Shown: positions 54,301 to 61,285 of the stretch, one piece after another
How positions within the stretch are numbered: the first letter of the stretch is position 1
How the letters are laid out: each line of letters starts with the position of its first letter
Assembly: GCA_002842515.1 (NCBI GenBank)
Contig: PHDC01000001.1
Location: 1,860,001 to 1,924,000 of the forward strand
Reading direction: 5' to 3'
Source: Bacteroidetes bacterium HGW-Bacteroidetes-5
GTDB lineage: Bacteria > Bacteroidota > Bacteroidia > Bacteroidales > UBA932
DNA length: 64,000 nt
Notes under the pieces: generated by a model
The model's input: the letters and a program-made list of their open reading frames with translations, nothing else
The model's database searches: none
Told to the model about the DNA's origin: nothing
Program-made: the position numbers and the translations under genes

Positions 54301-54885
54301 GGAGATTTGGTAAAGGTTTCAACAGCGATTGACCAGAATACCAAACTTGGTGAAAACAAAAGCATTGTTAACGCTGGAGTTATGACACCTCCTTTTTATG
54401 GTGGTCTAACCAACAATATTAAATACAAAGATTTTGAACTCTCTTTTATGTTTATTTACAACTTGGGACACAAGATGTTTAACACATCTTCTAACTTCTC
54501 GGGTAGATTGACAAGAAATATTGACAAAGATTTTGACAAACGGTGGAGGAAGATAGGTGATGATACAAATATTCCTTCCTATGCCCCGAATACTGCTCTT
54601 GAAATAAGACGTAATACCGACTTTTACTTTAGGGGGGATATAAATGTGCTTAATGCCTCATATGTCAAGTTAAGAGACCTGAGTATTGCATATTCGCTTC
54701 CTTCAAATATCTGCAACAAACTTTACACAGATAAGATAAAGGTTAGATTCCAGGTCACCAATCTGCTCACAATTGCTGCTAATAAAAAAGGGTTTGATCC
54801 GGAGGCCCATAATCTAACAAATGGTTCGAGATACAATAAATTTGGTCCTTCTTTTTCAATAGGACTTACCGTAAATTTTAAATAG
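51346..54885 (+). CDS. SusC/RagA TonB-dependent transducer with STN domain, module 3
   Basis: Outer-membrane transporter of 1179 residues. Signal peptide to about 19; STN domain about 22-95 (VKITIKMENEPIKSILNEIE); carboxypeptidase-like domain (IKGKVIDDENQPLAGAYVFF); plug with VTGYQTISKERSAGSFSLVK and LKDATAASIWGSRAANGVIV; barrel ending in FSIGLTVNFK. Paralogue of the module 2 SusC. Its operon adds a thioredoxin protein and a protease, supporting a peptide or protein ligand (inference). Confidence 0.96.
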   Translation: MKKVLLLFSMIFFSLVIFAQDVKITIKMENEPIKSILNEIEKKSNYTFVYSSTLIDTKRNISLVADNEKLETVVAKLCTIAGLNYSFEGKRVVLTQKLTAKEPSKLESKQVQIKGKVIDDENQPLAGAYVFFKNDINVCGITDLDGHFSFSADENSVKGDALVVKYIGMKGVEIPYIGTTDYIINLEQDTRLLENVIVTGYQTISKERSAGSFSLVKGEVVQDKANISGSLIQSLEGQAAGLNVNIKSNGDEEFLIRGLTSINSNKQPLIVVDGVAVSQSVLNNMISNNDISTVTFLKDATAASIWGSRAANGVIVITTKTGKDTNRKVDVSYNGSYTYKGMPDYSYQNMMDPQMFIKTAKETFDPVAWPWDQINSGILNNEKPQVYRHEKILYDFNRGLITESQMNTELAKLAALNNRNQYEDYFMQPAFGTTHNVSLTGGGSFYKYYFSLGYENTGSNSRSATNKFMINSRQEFNFTSWLKVDLGINLGMTTGSNQVMPTGGLSTIPYMMFADDNGNPLSHSDLLFMDSFRLTKQQAGDINLDFIPLKDAVGSYNKSLVNNSRVNAGVNIKIIKGLTFDGRYYYQRGNGKNESYLSRDTWAVRNETAFFTQPKASSTTLPTFYLPTKGGNYDVIYSQSTDWTVRNQFSYENMFDNSKHQINALAGIELRASRDISTISRSKGYDPQLLTFQPYDEKLLAVTGITNPLLRNTTSGNNKLLTPSTQFGETEVRYLSMYSNVGYTFNNKYSINASVRVDQSNLFGTDKSVQFKPIWSTGFVWNLANENFMKEQNMFDRLMLRFSYGLAGNSPDPGKGGPYNVIRVITVGNTIFNNLGSGFEIEYPANTRLTWEQTRTINFGADFSILNNRVSGSLDVYNKYTTNLLANLDLASISGWSTTFANTGIMSNKGVELTVNSININNKDWKWSTNFSFSYNANKIVKLYDANTFFTIYKPNYEGFPANTLWAYKFAGLDDMGDPLTYNANGDLVKVSTAIDQNTKLGENKSIVNAGVMTPPFYGGLTNNIKYKDFELSFMFIYNLGHKMFNTSSNFSGRLTRNIDKDFDKRWRKIGDDTNIPSYAPNTALEIRRNTDFYFRGDINVLNASYVKLRDLSIAYSLPSNICNKLYTDKIKVRFQVTNLLTIAANKKGFDPEAHNLTNGSRYNKFGPSFSIGLTVNFK

Positions 54886-54900
54886 TAAAGAATTTCTGTT

Positions 54901-56415
54901 ATGAAAAATAGAAGAATAATATATTCGTTGTTACTCTTAACGGGTTTAATAGTATCAACTTCGGGTTGCACTAAGTTTCTGGACTTAAAGCCTAAGGGTA
55001 AGGATGTTCCAAGAACATTTGCTCACTTTGACGGTATGCTTAACACTACTAGAATGTTGCAGATGATATGGTCGGCTCCAAATCCAAATGGTCCCGGATA
55101 TAATTTTAGCAGAGGGCTGGATCCGTTCTGGATTTTTATGACTGATGAGCTTATCGCTCCTACACCAACTGAGTTTGATGTATTTGCTAAAGAGCAGAAG
55201 GAGGCTTTTAAATTTGCCGATAATATCTTGATCTATACTACAGAAGAGATGAATACCTGGAGTGGTCTTTACTCTTTTATCTACACAAACAATGTGATTA
55301 TAAACAACGTACCTAACCTTAAAGATGGTTCCGATAGTGATAGGAAGGCACTTATTGCAGAGGCAAAGGTAAACAGAGCTCATTTTCACCATCTGCTTGC
55401 CCAGACCTTTGGTAAACCATACAGAAAGGCATCCGAAGAGACCGACCTGGCCGTTCCTTTGGTTACCGAGGCCTCGATAGGGATTCTTGACTACAAAAGA
55501 GCTACAAATAAAGAGTTGTATGATTATATAATTAATGATTTGAAAGAGAGTATTCCTATGTTAAAAGAGGGCGCCGGCACAAAACTAAGAGTGCACAGGG
55601 CAGCAGGTTATTTTGTTCTAGGTAGAATTCTGTTTGATATGGGTATGTATTCAGAGGCACAGGAGGCGCTCATCAGTTGCCAGACAGAGACGGCTAAAGC
55701 TGTAATTCCGATAGCTCTCTTTGACTATACCGATGATTCTAAATCGTTCTCTTTATGGGGTTACAATCCGGCATCTCCACACGCTTGGAGAACCGGATAC
55801 TTTCTGCCGGAAGATGAGAGAAATACCGAAATCATAAATGCGAATTATTTTACTCAGAATATTATTGTTTACACAGGAACCCAGTTGGCTAACGCCGTGT
55901 TTGTAAAGGATGATTATATGGCTAAATTCTCTGCAAACGACAGACGAAGAAGGTTTTTTGCAGATAGAAGATACACAGGAACTCCTATATGGGGTCGTTT
56001 TAAAAGAATCAACAAATGGCAAACTCCTTATGGAGCAAATCTGCCCGACTTATACCTAATGCTTGCGGAGTGCTACGCCAGAACCGGAAATGATGCCAAA
56101 GCCCGCGAGAGTGTTATGCTTTTGAGAAGTAAGCGGATAGTTGGGGCAACAGAAGCGGCAATACCTACATCGGTAAACAGTAAAGATCTGCTTATTAAAT
56201 TCATTGTTGATGAAAGACTGCGTGAAAATATGATGACAGGAATGCGGTGGTTTGATATCCGTAGACTTTGGAACGATCCTCTCTTTCCGGAGATTAAAAC
56301 AAATTCTGTTCATACACTAGGAACAGAGACCTATACCCTTACTGAAAAGAGGTTGTCACTCAGGATTCCACCTAAAGATTTGAGGATGTGTCCAAGTTTA
56401 ATTAATAATGATTAG
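54901..56415 (+). CDS. SusD/RagB-family lipoprotein, module 3
   Basis: A 504-residue SusD-like lipoprotein (lipobox VSTSGC, then TKFLDLKPKGK). Includes AEAKVNRAHFHHLLAQTFGK, PDLYLMLAECYARTGNDAKA and VDERLRENMMTGMRWFDIRR, the usual C-terminal SusD signature. Begins 15 bp after its SusC partner. Confidence 0.94.
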   Translation: MKNRRIIYSLLLLTGLIVSTSGCTKFLDLKPKGKDVPRTFAHFDGMLNTTRMLQMIWSAPNPNGPGYNFSRGLDPFWIFMTDELIAPTPTEFDVFAKEQKEAFKFADNILIYTTEEMNTWSGLYSFIYTNNVIINNVPNLKDGSDSDRKALIAEAKVNRAHFHHLLAQTFGKPYRKASEETDLAVPLVTEASIGILDYKRATNKELYDYIINDLKESIPMLKEGAGTKLRVHRAAGYFVLGRILFDMGMYSEAQEALISCQTETAKAVIPIALFDYTDDSKSFSLWGYNPASPHAWRTGYFLPEDERNTEIINANYFTQNIIVYTGTQLANAVFVKDDYMAKFSANDRRRRFFADRRYTGTPIWGRFKRINKWQTPYGANLPDLYLMLAECYARTGNDAKARESVMLLRSKRIVGATEAAIPTSVNSKDLLIKFIVDERLRENMMTGMRWFDIRRLWNDPLFPEIKTNSVHTLGTETYTLTEKRLSLRIPPKDLRMCPSLINND

Positions 56416-56458
56416 TTCTGTTTGTAGATAATTATAGCATAAAAATTAAGATAAAAAA

Positions 56459-57574
56459 ATGAAGAAAATAGTTTTAGTGTTCTCAATAGCACTGTTTGGT
56501 TTCACTGCACAGGCTCAGATCAATTTTGAGACAGGGAGTTTTAACGATGCCCTTAAAAAAGCATCTGCAGAAGGGAAGATGATATTTATGGACTGTTACA
56601 CAGACTGGTGTATGCCGTGCAAAATTTTGGATCATTTTGTTTTCAAGAGCGTAGAAGGGGGGGAGTATTTCAATAAGATGTTTATCAATTTTAAGATTGA
56701 TATGGAGAAGGGAGAGGGAATTGATCTGCAGAAAAAGTACAAAGTTACCTCTTATCCAACTCTTTTGCTTATAAATCCCGATGGAACAGAGCATAACAGG
56801 CTCACAGGCGCAACCAATAACCCTAAGGAGTTTATTGCAAGGGTAGAAGAGGCTGCAAAGAGGGAGAATAGCCCTGTTTTTCAAAAACAGTTGTATGAGA
56901 ACGATAAATCTAGGGCCAACCAATACTTTTCATTCCTTCTCTCAAGAGGCGAGTACAAAAGCGTCTCAGACCTTATGCAGGAGACATTTAAATTAAGAAC
57001 TCCTCAGGAGAATTATAGCGCAGAGTCTTTTGCACTATACGAAAAGGCTATTCACGATATCTTCAACCCGCTCTATTTTGAGATTCTTTCAGATGGGGAT
57101 AATGCCGTAAAGGTACTTGGAGAGGAGAGGTATACCGGTTTTGTAAACGCTAAATGGTCATCTACATTCACTTCACTTGCCGGCTCAATAATGACGGGCA
57201 ACTTAAATAGTGAGAGTGAGCAGATGAAGAGGTTATCTGAGATGGTTTCAAAATTCCCTATTCTTAATAAGGGTAGTGTGAAATTTCTTTATACTGCACA
57301 GAAGCAGATGATTGCTCAAAATGCTCCGGAGTTGTGTGCTATAGCATATGATTTTATAGAGAAGGGCGATAAATTTGACGAAAACACAATTCCGGGAGCA
57401 ATCTCAATTCTGGTTTTCTATAATAAAGATTATAAACCTGCAATAGAGTTCTTCGAAAAGCTGGCATCTTATACAAAGGATGAAGCCAACCGCACAAAAT
57501 TCCTCAAAAGTGCAGAGGCGTATAAAGAGATTCTAAAAAAACAGGCAGAGAAAGCGGCTAACGCAGCCAAATAA
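56459..57574 (+). CDS. Exported thioredoxin-like protein with CMPC motif
   Basis: A 371-residue protein with signal peptide (about 1-20). The thioredoxin domain (about 22-135) contains MIFMDCYTDWCMPCKILD (Cys51/Cys54) and YKVTSYPTLLLINPDG with the cis-Pro. The C-terminal 230 residues are helical, TPR-like by appearance, and lack a name I recognise. Thioredoxins of this DUF255/thiol:disulfide interchange-like type act in the periplasm. Lies 43 bp after the module 3 SusD and is followed by a terminator. Confidence 0.88.
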   Translation: MKKIVLVFSIALFGFTAQAQINFETGSFNDALKKASAEGKMIFMDCYTDWCMPCKILDHFVFKSVEGGEYFNKMFINFKIDMEKGEGIDLQKKYKVTSYPTLLLINPDGTEHNRLTGATNNPKEFIARVEEAAKRENSPVFQKQLYENDKSRANQYFSFLLSRGEYKSVSDLMQETFKLRTPQENYSAESFALYEKAIHDIFNPLYFEILSDGDNAVKVLGEERYTGFVNAKWSSTFTSLAGSIMTGNLNSESEQMKRLSEMVSKFPILNKGSVKFLYTAQKQMIAQNAPELCAIAYDFIEKGDKFDENTIPGAISILVFYNKDYKPAIEFFEKLASYTKDEANRTKFLKSAEAYKEILKKQAEKAANAAK

Positions 57575-57599
57575 CATTTATTGGTTTGAATGTGGGAAG

Positions 57600-57626
57600 G
57601 GCGGCTGATTTCAGTCGCCTTTTTTA
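57600..57626 (+). terminator. Intrinsic terminator of module 3
   Basis: GGCGGCTGA...TCAGTCGCC hairpin (57600-57619; one G-U) immediately followed by seven T. It separates the thioredoxin gene from the protease gene. Confidence 0.75.
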
Positions 57627-57692
57627 TGTGGGATTAAACCAATGTTAAATATTCCTGTCAAAGGGTGGTATGTCACAAAAGGAATTTGTTAT

Positions 57693-59366
57693 ATGAGTAG
57701 AAAGATAGTTTTGTTGATGCTCCTGGCTGGGCTCTTTTTTAGTTTTAACTGGGCGAGTGGCCAGAATCCGGAGCCTCATTTATTGAAGGGATTTGTAGAT
57801 GATGCAATTCAAAAAGGTTATGCGGCAAGTGTAAGAATCTGCGTTTATGATACCGTAAGGAAAATGAATATCCCATCCTATTTCAGCGGAGTTGTGGTGA
57901 GCAAGGAGGGGCATATTCTCACAGTTGCCCACGGAGTACAGGCCGGTAAAAAATATGTAGCGATTTTCCCCGACGGTAAAGAGGTGCAAACAGTAACTCT
58001 TGGCAGGATGGCTTTGAAAGACTCAAATAGCAGGGAGAGGCACGATTTGGCTATGCTCAAAATAGATGAGCCCGGAGAGTGGCCGGTTGCTCAGATGGGA
58101 TGGTCCTCATCGTTAAAAGTTAATATGCCCTGCATCAGTATCTCATACCCCGCGCTGTTGAACCGCACTCTCCCTACAGTGAGATTCGGGAGGATATTAA
58201 GAGTCTCCAACAGAGAGGGTTTTGTGCACTCTACCTGTAAAATGGAGCCGGGCGACTCCGGCGGGCCGCTCTTTGACTATATGGGAAGAGTAATTGCGCT
58301 ACACAGCAGCTGCGGGAGGCACGAAGATGAAAATTTTGAGGTTCCGATAGACTCATTTCGAAAGTATTGGAGCGTGTTAAACACTCCCGAGGATTACAAA
58401 TCGATTCCTGAACAGGTTGATGAAATAGGGGTAGATCCATTTTCCGAGGGTATAATTTCACTCTCGTATCTGGAAAATCTAAATCAATCGGTTCCACAAC
58501 CAAGCCAAGAGCAGGCCGGCTCGAGTGTCAAAGTGACAAGTCTTGTAAAAGAGAAGCAGGTAAACACTCTGGGTACTCTTTTCCATATAAATTCAAAAAA
58601 CTATGTTGTAAGTAAAAACTCACTGGTTGGTGCAGATGCAAAAATAATATCGGGTGATAATATGATCCTAACCGACATTGTGCATAAAGACGCTGCAAAT
58701 GATTTAGTTATTCTGCAACTAAAAGGTGAGTTACCCGGCGGATTGACCCCGAATCATTTAACGGCTGTGCCGGACAGTATGGAGATAAACTCCTTAGGAA
58801 AATTAATGATATCTCCTTTACCCCAAGGTAAAAAGGTGAGCATAGTGAGTATAAGTCATCTTACTCTCCCCAGACGACTAAGTGCCGGCTATTTTGGTGC
58901 ATCTGCCCAATTCCGCAACGAGAAGATAATCCTAAACAGAGTTGCACCCAAAAGCCCTGCAGATTCGGTAAGATTAAAAATTGGAGACCAAATTACAGGC
59001 ATCAACGGCAGGCCAATAAGCCGCCCCGAGGAGTTCGGGGGAGAGCTCTCCAAATACAACCCGGGAGACAGCATCAGCGTTGAGTGTGTTCGTGCAGATA
59101 GTATCTTCACTGCAAAGCTCTTGCTAACCTTAAGGCCGGTTGGAACCCACGCTGCCGAGAGATTTGACGGGGGAAAAAGCGTAAGAGTGGATGGATTCAA
59201 AAAGCTCTTTGCTCACGATGCCAATATAAAATCGGATGAGTGCGGCGGCCCGGTGTTTGATGCAGAGGGCAATTTCTACGGAATAAACATAGCCCGTTTT
59301 AGCCGCACCACCACCCTGGCAATCCCGGCCGATGTAATTAGGAAGACACTTTCGTTTTTATTTTAA
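57693..59366 (+). CDS. Exported trypsin-like serine protease with PDZ and degenerate second protease domain
   Basis: A 557-residue protein; the start at MSRKIVLLM begins a signal peptide. The first trypsin-like domain (about 30-225) has a complete triad: His80 in TVAHGV, Asp118 in RHDLAML and Ser189 in PGDSGGPLFD. A second trypsin-like half (about 285-395) has no clear His, then a PDZ domain (about 400-490; VAPKSPADSVRLKIGDQITG), then a C-terminal strand pair IKSDECGGPVFD with Cys517 where the catalytic Ser would be. DegP/HtrA relatives have one protease followed by PDZ, so this layout, with a protease-like domain split around the PDZ, is unusual. Likely cleaves proteins in the periplasm or at the surface. 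Follows a terminator, so probably has its own promoter. Confidence 0.85.
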   Translation: MSRKIVLLMLLAGLFFSFNWASGQNPEPHLLKGFVDDAIQKGYAASVRICVYDTVRKMNIPSYFSGVVVSKEGHILTVAHGVQAGKKYVAIFPDGKEVQTVTLGRMALKDSNSRERHDLAMLKIDEPGEWPVAQMGWSSSLKVNMPCISISYPALLNRTLPTVRFGRILRVSNREGFVHSTCKMEPGDSGGPLFDYMGRVIALHSSCGRHEDENFEVPIDSFRKYWSVLNTPEDYKSIPEQVDEIGVDPFSEGIISLSYLENLNQSVPQPSQEQAGSSVKVTSLVKEKQVNTLGTLFHINSKNYVVSKNSLVGADAKIISGDNMILTDIVHKDAANDLVILQLKGELPGGLTPNHLTAVPDSMEINSLGKLMISPLPQGKKVSIVSISHLTLPRRLSAGYFGASAQFRNEKIILNRVAPKSPADSVRLKIGDQITGINGRPISRPEEFGGELSKYNPGDSISVECVRADSIFTAKLLLTLRPVGTHAAERFDGGKSVRVDGFKKLFAHDANIKSDECGGPVFDAEGNFYGINIARFSRTTTLAIPADVIRKTLSFLF

Positions 59367-59373
59367 CGGTAAA

Positions 59374-59402
59374 TACCCATTTTCCCGCAGTTCGGTGTCT
59401 AA
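59374..59402 (+). promoter_or_regulatory. Element TACCC-N16-GTGTCTA before module 4 sigma
   Basis: TACCC (59374-59378), 16 nt, GTGTCTA (59395-59401). The same spaced pair recurs between the sigma and FecR genes. Candidate ECF-dependent promoter or regulator site. Confidence 0.45.
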
Positions 59403-59425
59403 TCTATAACAATGAAAATAATTGT

Positions 59426-59433
59426 TACTTTTG
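59426..59433 (+). promoter_or_regulatory. Candidate -7 box 4 bp before module 4 sigma
   Basis: TACTTTTG matches TAnnTTTG and ends four bases before the ATG at 59438, so transcription would begin at or next to the start codon if it is used. Confidence 0.4.
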
Positions 59434-59437
59434 GACG

Positions 59438-59986
59438 ATGATTTTTTCTGAAGCAGACATTCCTCTTCTTGCTAAAGGAGACAAGAAGGCATTCCTGTGT
59501 TTATATGAGAGTTTCTTTGTTTCACTCTGTTCATTTATACGGAGCTATGGACTATCTGACGATGAGTCAAAGGATATTGTTCAGGAGCTCTTTTGCAATC
59601 TTTATAAGTCTAAGCTACCCACTAATATAACTGCTTTTAAATCATATATATATAATGCAGTCAGGAATCGGGCATTAAATTTTATAAGGGATGAGAGAAG
59701 AAGACGAAACCACGAAGGGGCCTTCTCCATCCTGCTCGACGAGTCTGTACTGTTTGATAAAATTGTTGAGAATGAGCTTTACAACGAGGTCAGACGGTTA
59801 TTGTGTGAGATGCCGCCACAATGCAAAAATATTTTTACGCGGGTTCTCAATGGCGATACATCAGAAAAAATTGCTGCAGATTTAGATCTCTCGGTTGAAA
59901 CTGTTAAGACCCAACGAAAAAAGGCAAAGAGGCTCATCAGAGAGCGATACTCTCCTATCTACAGATCTTTCCTCCCATTTTTATAG
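59438..59986 (+). CDS. ECF RNA polymerase sigma factor (FecI-like), module 4
   Basis: A 182-residue ECF sigma. Start ATG gives MIFSEADIPLLAKGDKKAF, the standard N-terminus of the family. Region 2 has SDDESKDIVQELFCNLYKSK; region 4 has MPPQCKNIFTRVLNGDTSEK and the HTH IAADLDLSVETVKTQRKKA. Closer in region 4 to the module 1 sigma than to those of modules 2 and 3. Pairs with the FecR 44 bp downstream. Confidence 0.93.
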   Translation: MIFSEADIPLLAKGDKKAFLCLYESFFVSLCSFIRSYGLSDDESKDIVQELFCNLYKSKLPTNITAFKSYIYNAVRNRALNFIRDERRRRNHEGAFSILLDESVLFDKIVENELYNEVRRLLCEMPPQCKNIFTRVLNGDTSEKIAADLDLSVETVKTQRKKAKRLIRERYSPIYRSFLPFL

Positions 59987-59988
59987 AG

Positions 59989-60018
59989 TACCCACTTTTT
60001 CTGCGACAGGTGTCTTAA
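59989..60018 (+). promoter_or_regulatory. Element TACCC-N16-GTGTCTT before module 4 FecR
   Basis: TACCC (59989-59993), 16 nt, GTGTCTT (60010-60016), just after the sigma stop codon and about 13 bp before the FecR start. Second copy of the element at 59374. Confidence 0.45.
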
Positions 60019-60030
60019 AAGAAAAAGGGG

Positions 60031-61266
60031 ATGTCTAACAAATCTTCAAACATTAATAAAATAGGAAACGATACAGATACCAACTCTTTGGGATCTCCAT
60101 TCCGGATTTCGGAGCTTATTCTTAAATTCATAAAGGGAGAGATTAGCAAAGAGGAGGAGAGCCTGCTCAATAAGTGGATAGAGGGGTCAGAAAAAAACAA
60201 GGAGCTATTCAAGAATTGTGTAGAAAACTCAGCGAACCCTCAATTTATTGAGAGTTATTTCGCCGATCTCGAGTTTATGCCATACTACAGGGAGTGTTGT
60301 GAATTAATTGATTCAGATAATAGGAGTCGGAGAGATAGAGTGGCTAGAGGTATTCTGCCTGCGCTACTCAAAATTGCAGCTGTACTGTTGATCCCACTGC
60401 TGGTATCTGCAATCTTTATAATCAATGGGGGTAAAAATGAGCTTCTATCTTCAAAAGATACCATTTTGCCGGGAAGCTCATCTGCAGTTTTGGTGCTTGC
60501 AGATGGGGAGCAGGTGATGCTGGGTAAAGAGGTGAAGGGGCTTGCCAGAAAGCCGGAAAACATTGTTATCGAAAATGATACAATAAAATATACAAAATCT
60601 GCAAAAAGAGAGAGAGAGTATAACACCATTATTGTTCCCAGGGGAGGAGAGTATGTTATACAACTTTCGGATGGAACAAAGGTCTGGCTTAATGCCGAGA
60701 GTGAACTCAGGTATCCTGTTTCGTTTGGTGATGGGGAGAGAGGAGTCTATCTCACGGGAGAGGCCTATTTTCAGGTGGAGAGAAATGAATCACACCCTTT
60801 TACAGTTACGTCGGGAGACCACCGGATAACGGTACTGGGGACGGAGTTTTGTGTGAGAGCCTATAAAGATGAGAGCAGAATACTAACGACTCTGGAAAAG
60901 GGGAGAGTCTCTGTAAATTCCGGGATGGAGAGCGTGCAGCTTATTCCCGGAGAACAATCAAGTGTAGAGGGGAGTCTAATAAAAGTAGAGAGTGTAGATA
61001 CTCAAATCTACACCGCCTGGCGAAACAAAAAATATATATTTCAGGAGCAGTCTCTTGGAGAGATTCTTAACACGCTCTCCAGATGGTACGATATGCGTGT
61101 AAGCTTTGATGAGGATGAGTTTAAAAACTACAGATTTACAGGAGAGCTTATGAAATATTCAAGCATAAACGATTTCCTCAAAAAACTTGAAGAGCTTGAA
61201 AAGGTTAGCTTCAAGATAGATGGCAGGGTCGTAAATGTCACGCATTACCGGTCTAATTCGCTATAA
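60031..61266 (+). CDS. FecR-family anti-sigma factor, module 4
   Basis: A 411-residue anti-sigma factor. Cytoplasmic part to about 108 (ELILKFIKGEISKEEESLLN), transmembrane helix about 111-133 (LKIAAVLLIPLLVSAIFII), periplasmic FecR domain (IVPRGGEYVIQLSDGTKVWL; VYLTGEAYFQVERN; VLGTEFCVRAYKDE) and C-terminal domain (LGEILNTLSRWYDMRVSF). Similar in layout to the module 1 FecR. SusC begins 19 bp downstream. Confidence 0.93.
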   Translation: MSNKSSNINKIGNDTDTNSLGSPFRISELILKFIKGEISKEEESLLNKWIEGSEKNKELFKNCVENSANPQFIESYFADLEFMPYYRECCELIDSDNRSRRDRVARGILPALLKIAAVLLIPLLVSAIFIINGGKNELLSSKDTILPGSSSAVLVLADGEQVMLGKEVKGLARKPENIVIENDTIKYTKSAKREREYNTIIVPRGGEYVIQLSDGTKVWLNAESELRYPVSFGDGERGVYLTGEAYFQVERNESHPFTVTSGDHRITVLGTEFCVRAYKDESRILTTLEKGRVSVNSGMESVQLIPGEQSSVEGSLIKVESVDTQIYTAWRNKKYIFQEQSLGEILNTLSRWYDMRVSFDEDEFKNYRFTGELMKYSSINDFLKKLEELEKVSFKIDGRVVNVTHYRSNSL

Positions 61267-61285
61267 TATTTAACCAATTTTATTT

